From: a virus
Length of the DNA stretch: 25,880 nt
Strand: one strand, 5' to 3'
IMG/VR virus record: IMGVR_UViG_3300007363_000090
Span: 1-25,880 of that record
This document shows, in pieces, positions 20,189-25,880 of this stretch. The position numbers and the translations under genes were made by a program. The notes under the pieces were generated by a model that saw only the letters and a list, made by a program, of their open reading frames with translations, had not been told where the DNA came from and made no database searches. Within the stretch, counting starts at the first letter, position 1. Each line of letters starts with the position of its first letter.

Positions 20189-22033
20189 TTATTCAATCGA
20201 TCTTGCCGTAACAATTGCCGTACCCTGCCACTCCCAACCGCTGTTGAGAGCTTCCATCGGTACCCATTCTACATTCTCCACGATCACTTCAAAGGAGTCG
20301 TGACCTTCCTGATAGGAGACCACCTCCGAATCCTGTACGAGTGACTCCAAGAAGGTGCGTTCGTCAATCACATCTTGGTAGTACTCGCGTCCTCGGACGT
20401 TCAGTTTGTTGTGCAGGATGATCGGGATGGAAAACACGCGAGCGCGGGTGGGGGCGGCGTATGCGCGTGCCTGCCAACGGGTGACGGTCGGGCCGGTCGT
20501 TGTCGCTGACGCTGATCGAGCCAACACAAGTTTGACTGCCACATCGGAGAACCCGACCTGCTCACACGGAACAGTCTTGTCGGTGGTACCCGCGACTTGC
20601 ATGGCAGTCTGGGCGGTGTACCCCGACGAATCATGGTTCAAATAGGGGGTGACCGTACCGGCCAACGGGAGGGTGCGGAGATCAAAACGGGGGAGGAACT
20701 TGCGGTCGGGAACACCCCAACGATATGTGCCAGCCTCGATATAGCCCTCAGCACACAAGTCAGAAGATTCCGCATACAACCCTTGACCGGAAACCGAGAA
20801 CACTCGGCCTCCCTGCCAGTTGGCGACACCCAACACGTCACCCTGAGTGGAAGCCATCAGATCGGAGGCATAGGCGGGTTCGTTTACGCCATTCAACTCG
20901 GAGATGTCCATACGACCCAAACCAGTAGAGGTGCCATCAAAATTTGACCAGCCGTACCAGATGTACCGGCCATCACCAGAGGCGGCATACACCGAGGTGG
21001 TGGTTTCCAAAATTGGGCCGACCAACAGGTTGCCATCAGTATCTGAGGTGCAGAACCGGATGCCCTTACTGGTGCCGATAACGATGTACGACAGGTAGCC
21101 GTACAGGGCGTGGATTATTTCACCTTGGGGTAGTTCGGCGGCCTGCACAGGAACATCAAGAGAGGTTCCGTCAGCCTTGATTTGGGTGCGGTAGATCAGC
21201 GAGATGCCACCCGCGTAGCCGCCAACATAGATGTGCTGTTGACCGCCCGCCGCCCCAACCCAGTTGAACGTGGTGTTCGGATGCGTGTACAGGACAGCCG
21301 GGTTGTTACCAGACTGCGTAATGTTCCACAGTTTGTAACTATCGGTGCTTGTGTAACCGAAAGCCATCAAACGGCCTTTGACGTACTGCAACTGGTTCCA
21401 TTCGTGGCCGGTCGCATACGACGCTGCAGCCGACGTACTCGTATCAGTCTTGTAAATACCGTTCCCTGAGAACGAAATCCACACATTGAACCCGTCAGTT
21501 GTCAACCCGTTGATTGTCGCAGCCGGAGTACCCGTCACCGTCGTGTAACTCGACAAGTCTGTGGTGTACTTCAACGTCTGACCATCCGACAAATACAAGC
21601 GACCGTCGGCAACACAAATACGAACATTCGCGTTAGACGAGTTGTACACCTTGCTGGTCGTTGGAAGAAGTTTCAGTTCGCCTTTTGTCCACGGATCAAC
21701 ACCCTTACTCGCCCAAAACCGGTAATCCTGTGCGTCGCCAGTATCCGCATACTGCTGACCAGAACCCTTATGCCATGAGGCCTGCGCACGTCGCCACAAC
21801 CCCTGAGGGCTGATCGCCGCTTCACCCGGCAACGCCGACTGATCAACCGAATCACGAACACGCGGCTCAAACGCACGACCAAACCGACCGGACTTCACAT
21901 CCACCATGTATGCGTGACCAGCCAACGCGATCGGAAACACATCAGGGACAAGCGACGTAGAACCCTTACCCGTATAGTAGGAGGGGCCACCCGTATAGGG
22001 TGTCGTGAAATCAATCAGGCCGGTGACAGCCAT
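20189..22033 (-). CDS. minor tail/baseplate protein with beta-propeller-like repeats
   Basis: 614 residues; GGAAG precedes the ATG. Blade-like segments recur (GRLYLSDGQTLKYTTD, GFNVWISFSGNGIYKTD, QHIYVGGYAGGISLIYRTQI, GRYIWYGWSNFDGTSTGLGR), consistent with a propeller of six or seven blades. The last 150 residues (ARVFSIPIILHNKLNVRGRE, then TFLESLVQDSEVVSYQEGHD) look like a separate alpha/beta domain, often seen at the C-terminus of actinophage tail proteins. It probably connects the tail to the fibres encoded next. Exact structural role unknown. Confidence 0.65.
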   Translation of the reverse strand: MAVTGLIDFTTPYTGGPSYYTGKGSTSLVPDVFPIALAGHAYMVDVKSGRFGRAFEPRVRDSVDQSALPGEAAISPQGLWRRAQASWHKGSGQQYADTGDAQDYRFWASKGVDPWTKGELKLLPTTSKVYNSSNANVRICVADGRLYLSDGQTLKYTTDLSSYTTVTGTPAATINGLTTDGFNVWISFSGNGIYKTDTSTSAAASYATGHEWNQLQYVKGRLMAFGYTSTDSYKLWNITQSGNNPAVLYTHPNTTFNWVGAAGGQQHIYVGGYAGGISLIYRTQIKADGTSLDVPVQAAELPQGEIIHALYGYLSYIVIGTSKGIRFCTSDTDGNLLVGPILETTTSVYAASGDGRYIWYGWSNFDGTSTGLGRMDISELNGVNEPAYASDLMASTQGDVLGVANWQGGRVFSVSGQGLYAESSDLCAEGYIEAGTYRWGVPDRKFLPRFDLRTLPLAGTVTPYLNHDSSGYTAQTAMQVAGTTDKTVPCEQVGFSDVAVKLVLARSASATTTGPTVTRWQARAYAAPTRARVFSIPIILHNKLNVRGREYYQDVIDERTFLESLVQDSEVVSYQEGHDSFEVIVENVEWVPMEALNSGWEWQGTAIVTARSIE

Positions 22034-22036
22034 CCG

Positions 22037-22918
22037 CTACTTCCTGATACGAAGCGGATATTGACGTGCAAGACGAGCAGCCTCAGCAGTCACACGATCT
22101 CGACGCAACCGCAACAGGTTCGTCACCGAGTTCCCCATCGCACCAGCAGGCACCTCATCAGCACGACGAGTGTCACCTTGCGACTCAATAAAGTTACGCT
22201 TCACCTCACGACCGGCAAGCAGTCTGATCTGCGCACCCAACACCAACAAATCTTCCAGCTCGGCACCAGCACCAACCGACGTGCCAGTAGTGGCTTCGCT
22301 CGTAAACGAACCATACGGAGCCTTATACAGGACACGTACCGTGCCGGAACGCACATCATCATCGAACGCCAACACGAACCCCGACGCGAAATCGGTGGTG
22401 GGCATATTGCGCATGAACCGCACATTCCGAATGATCGGATAATCGTCACTCAAATAGCGCAGGCGTGCCTCATAGAAATCGATCACGTCGGTAACACCAG
22501 TCAGGTTCACCATACGATCCGACCCGTTATACGACAGGTCAACCGTTTTCATCTGATACAGGCCGTTCACCGGGGATGACAGGTCTGCCAGTTCCGCGTT
22601 CAACGCTGTCAACACCATGCTCCGAGGGAACTTCGGGTTGACTGTGACCACCGCGCCGGACGTGTGAGACGCTGCGCTTGTTCCTCCGTATCCACGTTCG
22701 ACGGTCAAAGTTTTGCTGGTCTGCGTTGCGTCCCAAATGTAAAACAGTTCCGAATCAATTTCGCATACGGTTTGTGCGCGAAGGCTACCTAGATCATAGG
22801 CGAGGCTAATCGTTGTGTCTGACGTGTTGAGAGACGCAGCAGTTTTGTTGCGTTCTTCAACGGTGCCAGCCAACAACGGTTGGATAACCCGATCGATAAG
22901 GTTGCCTGCGGTGGTCAC
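22037..22918 (-). CDS. virion structural protein, probably tail or connector
   Basis: 293 residues from a GTG overlapping the preceding stop (GTGA). The N-terminal half has a beta domain (DTTISLAYDLGSLRAQTVCE, then LTVERGYGGTSAASHTSGAV) like fibre-attachment modules: the RGYGGTSAASH turn is close in form to the RGVDGTTAAAH turn of the downstream fibre. The second half is helical and basic (RDRVTAEAARLARQYPLRIR). It may be an adaptor carrying the same attachment fold as the fibre. Function not certain. Confidence 0.6.
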   Translation of the reverse strand: MTTAGNLIDRVIQPLLAGTVEERNKTAASLNTSDTTISLAYDLGSLRAQTVCEIDSELFYIWDATQTSKTLTVERGYGGTSAASHTSGAVVTVNPKFPRSMVLTALNAELADLSSPVNGLYQMKTVDLSYNGSDRMVNLTGVTDVIDFYEARLRYLSDDYPIIRNVRFMRNMPTTDFASGFVLAFDDDVRSGTVRVLYKAPYGSFTSEATTGTSVGAGAELEDLLVLGAQIRLLAGREVKRNFIESQGDTRRADEVPAGAMGNSVTNLLRLRRDRVTAEAARLARQYPLRIRK

Positions 22919-23043
22919 TTAGCGGGCTTCTTCGGCTTCTTGCTAGGGGAACCGGGGGTGGTGATAACACCGGGGGGTGTCGGCTTCTTCGGGCCGATCG
23001 GCATAGGAGTCGGAGGCTTCGGCTTACCTTGCTTCTTCATCAT
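22915..23043 (-). CDS. 42-residue Lys/Pro-rich protein
   Basis: MMKKQGKPKPPTPMPIGPKK is the start; the rest is of the same kind and ends KKPKKPAK. Two adjacent ATGs (23043, 23040). The frame is bounded on both sides by overlap coupling: its TGA overlaps the next GTG, and its ATG overlaps the previous stop. Disordered and very basic, like DNA-condensing or internal capsid peptides. Not recognised. Confidence 0.5.
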   Translation of the reverse strand: MMKKQGKPKPPTPMPIGPKKPTPPGVITTPGSPSKKPKKPAK

Positions 23044-23201
23044 TCCTTTTCTCCTGAACTCTTATCAGTATCCATGATCTTCGAAAGAACACCCGTACGA
23101 TCCGGCGCACCGTACTCAGCCATACACGTTTCCTCAGACTCACCCTTTTCATGGGCGGGGCCTTCGGCGTGCTTCTTCATATATTTGCCACCGTACTGCA
23201 T
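23040..23201 (-). CDS. 53-residue hydrophilic protein
   Basis: ATG at 23201 with GAGG 5 nt upstream; shares a base with the preceding stop (TGATG). The sequence is charged with many Gly, His and Glu residues (KYMKKHAEGPAHEKGESEET), then APDRTGVLSKIMD. Not recognised. It may be a virion core or head-associated peptide because it sits between two such-looking genes. Confidence 0.5.
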   Translation of the reverse strand: MQYGGKYMKKHAEGPAHEKGESEETCMAEYGAPDRTGVLSKIMDTDKSSGEKE

Positions 23202-23353
23202 CACTTCCTCTTTCTCTTAGCGCGTTGCTGTTCAGACAAAGCGATAGCGACAGCCTGCTTACGAGACTTCACAACCGGCCCACCCTTACCAGAATGCAAA
23301 GTGCCAGCCTTGAACTCGCTCATCACCTTCTCAACCTTATTTTTCTTTTTCAC
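23201..23353 (-). CDS. DUF6496-like protein
   Basis: 50 residues from a GTG at 23353 with GGAGG 5 nt upstream. KVEKVMSEFKAGTLHSGKGG, then PVVKSRKQAVAIALSEQQRA, is the characteristic pattern of DUF6496, small basic proteins widespread in phages and bacteria. The SRKQAVAIALSE part is a short helix. Function unknown; a nucleic-acid-binding role is often assumed from charge. Confidence 0.75.
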   Translation of the reverse strand: MKKKNKVEKVMSEFKAGTLHSGKGGPVVKSRKQAVAIALSEQQRAKRKRK

Positions 23354-23505
23354 TTGTTCCTCCCAGCCCAAGCGTTATCAATCAGATTTGGATACGGACG
23401 ACCAGCCCGCTTCGCACGAGCTTGAGCAGCTTTCTTCTGAGCCGGACTCAAAGGCGACGACTTCTTATTCGGATTCGGCTGATCCCAAAACGCTTTCTTC
23501 ACCAT
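23350..23505 (-). CDS. 51-residue basic phage protein
   Basis: ATG at 23505; the stop overlaps the next GTG (GTGA). After KKAFWDQPNPNKKSSPLSPA comes QKKAAQARAKRAGRPYPNLI and DNAWA. The pattern LSPAQKKAAKARAKAAGRPYPNLVDN is common in phage genomes near virion genes. Helical and basic; probable internal virion or DNA-binding peptide. It overlaps the preceding gene by 7 nt. Confidence 0.6.
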   Translation of the reverse strand: MVKKAFWDQPNPNKKSSPLSPAQKKAAQARAKRAGRPYPNLIDNAWAGRNK

Positions 23506-23756
23506 GCTCGACAACTCCAATACCGAGCCGAAGTTTTAGGGCCGGGATTATCGCAGTTATGACGCGCCCGAAAATTAGCGCGGCGACCCGGCTGATCCTT
23601 CTTGATTGTCATATTCGGATCACCAAACATGACCCGTTTCACCTGCTCACCAGCCGACACATACACGACAGACTTCTTGCGGCCATACCCCGGTTCGCCC
23701 TTACGGATAGGGCGAGGCGAATTCAACGCCACATTTTTCCCTTGATAGACAGCCAT
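23499..23756 (-). CDS. conserved small phage protein (FRARHNC motif)
   Basis: 85 residues from the ATG at 23756; the longer frame upstream is rejected because a TATACT hexamer lies 7 nt before this ATG. The C-terminal half, KRVMFGDPNMTIKKDQPGRR, then FRARHNCDNPGPKTSARYWS and CRAW, is a motif I have seen in proteins of many environmental phages. It has two conserved-looking Cys and one His, so a metal-bound knuckle is possible. Unknown function; first gene of the micro-gene train. Confidence 0.7.
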   Translation of the reverse strand: MAVYQGKNVALNSPRPIRKGEPGYGRKKSVVYVSAGEQVKRVMFGDPNMTIKKDQPGRRANFRARHNCDNPGPKTSARYWSCRAW

Positions 23757-23769
23757 ACGGGAAAGTATA
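23757..23769 (-). promoter_or_regulatory. leaderless promoter of the micro-gene train
   Basis: TATACT (23764-23769, minus strand) is followed by 7 nt and the ATG at 23756, in the 26-nt gap after the glycosyltransferase. There is no ribosome site between them, so the transcript should begin at or very near the start codon. Confidence 0.5.
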
Positions 23770-23782
23770 CCCCACAAGCAGG

Positions 23783-24895
23783 TCAAAGTTCGGTGACCAA
23801 CCCGCACTCAAACAGATGCATCAACGTCGAAATCGGTACGTAAACCTCTTGATCTTTGACGAGTCGCAGATGGTATTGGCCAACATCGCAGACCGCACTC
23901 CTGAGTGCGCGAACCCGTACCTTCCTGCCGCCAGCGTCCAGCCAATCTCCTTGTGGGACGATCCCTCCGGGCGGGAACACTTCTAACAGTTGGCGGGCAG
24001 ACCTATCCCACGTCCAATCAAGGGTGGCTTCGAACCGCATCTGTCGTTCCCATAGTGGGGGGCGACCTTTTCCGTATGCGTCACGCATCGCGTCCACGAG
24101 CTGATCATGTTTCGGAACGCACCAGTCACCTATCTCCTGAAAGTATTGGAGGGACGCTTTGCCCCAATCCCAATCCAACTGGTAGTCGAACAGGTTGGAG
24201 AACATGAGGTGGCCGGTGTGGGCGGGGGCGATCACCCGGTTACCGAGCGCGACGTTTTGGAGGGGGATCATGCCGAACCCCTCACCGCGGGTGGCGGAAA
24301 CGAAACAGTCAGCAGACGCATAGAACCGGCGTTCATCTTCCACCGTCATCGTCTGTTTGATCACATGAATATTTGGGCCGAACTCATATGACTTCGGGTC
24401 GTCCAACAGGTCGGGGGTGCATTTGATGTAGAGGTCAGCGTCGGGCAGGTTCAGGTCACGGAACGCTTGAATGATCTGTCCGATACCTTTCCGTTTCCAC
24501 CCTGACCCGCCCGTAACAAACCGAAACCGAGCGTTGTCTGGCATCTCGATAGGTGACCAGTCGTCATGGTTGATGCCCAACGGAACAACCGAAATGTTCT
24601 CGTGATATGGGGCGAACAGTTCGGCGTTATGGTCACACGGAACAATCACCTTGTCGAACATACGAATCGTGCGGGTGTATCGTTCCGGCACTTTCGTTGT
24701 TTCCCACATGGTGAGACAAGCGGTGCGTTGACCGTCATACCAGCCTTTCACCATGTCCGGAGGAACCGCATACACGGCAGAACCAGCCCGTTCATGCCAC
24801 ACCACATACTTCGATAACGCTTCCCGAAGGCACAAGATCATACGTCCGTAGCCGACGTGAGGTATCTCAACCCCAAACAGATGATAGTTGTTCAC
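23783..24895 (-). CDS. GT-B fold glycosyltransferase (GT4-like)
   Basis: 370 residues from a GTG that overlaps the preceding stop (GTGA). The N-terminal Rossmann half begins with FGVEIPHVGYGRM and has VPCDHNAELFAPYHENISVV followed by PLGIN. The C-terminal half has FVTGGSGWKRKGIGQIIQAF and the family EX7E nucleotide-sugar motif, RGEGFGMIPLQNVALG (E before GFGM to N/V-ALG region). It transfers sugar from a nucleotide donor, possibly to virion protein, phage DNA or host wall. It stands among virion genes, not beside the methyltransferase, so glycosylation of the Thr-rich or fibre proteins is attractive but unproven. Confidence 0.85.
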   Translation of the reverse strand: MNNYHLFGVEIPHVGYGRMILCLREALSKYVVWHERAGSAVYAVPPDMVKGWYDGQRTACLTMWETTKVPERYTRTIRMFDKVIVPCDHNAELFAPYHENISVVPLGINHDDWSPIEMPDNARFRFVTGGSGWKRKGIGQIIQAFRDLNLPDADLYIKCTPDLLDDPKSYEFGPNIHVIKQTMTVEDERRFYASADCFVSATRGEGFGMIPLQNVALGNRVIAPAHTGHLMFSNLFDYQLDWDWGKASLQYFQEIGDWCVPKHDQLVDAMRDAYGKGRPPLWERQMRFEATLDWTWDRSARQLLEVFPPGGIVPQGDWLDAGGRKVRVRALRSAVCDVGQYHLRLVKDQEVYVPISTLMHLFECGLVTEL

Positions 24896-25158
24896 ACGTG
24901 GCCGGACTCAACTTGGAATTCGGTTTTGGCGCGAGCCTCCACTTTGGCGGCACCATCAATCTTCTTCGGTTGCAACCCGTCGTTCCGCAGGCGTTTGTAT
25001 GCGGCCATGTCTTTATCCCAACGGCGTTCCGTTTCGTTGATCTGATGCGACCTGTTCTTACGGTTCGGCATCGCATCCGACGACACCGCAACGTGAGCGA
25101 TCTTGCAACCGAAACAACCATCAACATCAAGGTTTGGGTGGGTTTCCCTATGTTTCAC
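24892..25158 (-). CDS. conserved small phage protein with CxxC
   Basis: 88 residues from a GTG overlapping the preceding stop. DGCFGCKIAHVAVSSDAMPN near the start holds C15/C18, likely a zinc knuckle with nearby His residues. A helical stretch follows (INETERRWDKDMAAYKRLRN, then DGLQPKKIDGAAKVEARAKT). This combination recurs in actinophage genomes near head and tail genes. Function unknown. Confidence 0.6.
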   Translation of the reverse strand: MKHRETHPNLDVDGCFGCKIAHVAVSSDAMPNRKNRSHQINETERRWDKDMAAYKRLRNDGLQPKKIDGAAKVEARAKTEFQVESGHV

Positions 25159-25445
25159 GTGATGTAACTCCCATATCCGGCTGCGGTCAGATCAGCGGCT
25201 TCGTCGCTCGTGATGTCGTACACGTGACCGCCATAGTAGGTGGTGGCAACCAACGTCATATCGGCTGGCTCGTTCTCAGTATACGTGCCGTCCAACAAGC
25301 GGAACACGTTACGCCCGCGAGGTAGCGATCCGTAGTGGCGTAACAGATTGTATGAGCGTCGAACTTGTGGGGTGCGCGGAATATCAACATCAAAATCGGA
25401 AAGCGCATGAAAGTTGTCGGTGGGTGGTTGAAAGGTGGGCATCAT
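25155..25445 (-). CDS. small virion-associated-looking protein (YYGGH family, copy 2)
   Basis: 96 residues. The C-terminal half, RGRNVFRLLDGTYTENEPAD, then TTYYGGHVYDITSDEAADLT and AAGYG, is repeated with similar wording in the preceding gene. Such modules occur in phage virion proteins near the head-tail genes. The ATG overlaps the preceding stop by 4 nt. Function unknown. Confidence 0.6.
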   Translation of the reverse strand: MMPTFQPPTDNFHALSDFDVDIPRTPQVRRSYNLLRHYGSLPRGRNVFRLLDGTYTENEPADMTLVATTYYGGHVYDITSDEAADLTAAGYGSYIT

Positions 25446-25880
25446 GTCACCGTATATCCTGCTGCCACAAGGTCAGCTTTTTCTTCTGCGGAAACGAAAT
25501 GTTGATGCCCGCCATAATAAACCTTGTTGACGAGCGCAGGGTCAAGCGGGTCGGTGTTGGTGTAGGTGCCGTCGTTCAACCGGAAGATATTGCGGGCGCG
25601 ACTGCCACGTTCCAGTTTGCCGAGGAACCATGCTGACGGGGCAGGGTCAGCGTATTCGGCCCACGGGAACTGGTCGTCGGCGGGCGGTCGGAACACAAAC
25701 GACTTGACCCATGTCGCATTGCTTTGCGTACCTTGCCCGGTGCCGGTGGCGGTGGCAGTAAACCGGCGTGACCCGACAGCCGACGATGTTCCTTCACCTG
25801 TGCCGGTGGCGGTAACCAGAACAATCCGCAACCCGGTCGCCGCACTCGTACCAGCCCCGCTACCAGAAGCGTCTCTAAAC
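25442..25880 (-). CDS. YYGGH-family protein with Gly/Thr repeats, 5' end outside the window
   Basis: The frame is open to the right edge (about 145 residues visible), so the start is beyond the window; a TTG at 25831 is probably internal. The N-terminal visible part has repeats of the ATGTGEGTSS/SGSGAGTSAA type (three units), followed by FVFRPPADDQFPWAEYADPA and then RARNIFRLNDGTYTNTDPLD with VYYGGHQHFVSAEEKADLVA. The second module is paralogous to the next gene. Gly/Thr-rich repeats suggest a surface-exposed virion decoration or tail protein. Confidence 0.6.
   Translation of the reverse strand, partial: FRDASGSGAGTSAATGLRIVLVTATGTGEGTSSAVGSRRFTATATGTGQGTQSNATWVKSFVFRPPADDQFPWAEYADPAPSAWFLGKLERGSRARNIFRLNDGTYTNTDPLDPALVNKVYYGGHQHFVSAEEKADLVAAGYTVT

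Overview
The window is part of a tailed double-stranded DNA phage genome, or a prophage cut from a contig. It carries a large terminase subunit, a portal protein, tail and fibre proteins, a lysis cassette, a recombination operon (YqaJ-type exonuclease, annealing protein, SSB, resolvase-like nuclease) and almost wall-to-wall genes joined by ATGA or GTGA overlaps. A WhiB-family regulator, a family confined to Actinobacteria and their phages, places the host in the Actinobacteria. The long Thr/Pro-rich exported protein and moderate GC would suit an uncultured, possibly freshwater, actinobacterium such as an Acidimicrobiia member; that narrower host guess is inference only. No integrase, tRNA gene or CRISPR array was found.

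Layout. 1-3814 (minus): terL, then an endonuclease VII-like HNH gene, then the portal gene, which runs off the left edge. 3815-3991: a divergent control region with three inverted repeats, a sigma70-like promoter facing right and a probable leaderless promoter facing left. 3992-5434 (plus): replication-initiator-like protein with an internal 21-bp direct repeat, a DUF6378-like protein and two small proteins. 5435-6192: the only long gene-free stretch; it holds a dif-like site and a very sharp strand-composition switch. 6193-7801 (plus): five small genes, with two copies of a covarying, tRNA-minihelix-like RNA element placed before the second and third. 7836-7881: a strong hairpin terminator and an 18-bp perfect palindrome where the plus and minus operons converge.

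7870-15437 (minus, read right to left): HTH protein, metallophosphoesterase, zinc-ribbon microgene, a small protein, then (from a TTGACA promoter) exonuclease, single-strand annealing protein, SSB, zinc-ribbon microgene, Holliday-junction-resolvase-like nuclease, lysozyme-like lipoprotein, coiled-coil paralogs, a C5 cytosine methyltransferase split by a frameshift, and whiB. 15570-17923 (minus): lysis and envelope cassette (M15-type peptidase, Thr-rich exported protein, small membrane proteins, lipoprotein) ending in an intrinsic terminator. 17920-25880 (minus): tail and fibre proteins, a train of five micro-genes, a GT-B glycosyltransferase, and small virion-associated-looking proteins.

The most novel item is the pair of RNA elements at 6633-6720 and 6874-6968. 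Each has a 7-bp stem directly abutting a 5-bp stem with a 7-nt T-loop-like loop, the exact topology of a tRNA acceptor/T-arm. The stems differ between copies with mostly compensatory changes, while the loops and the joining segment are conserved.
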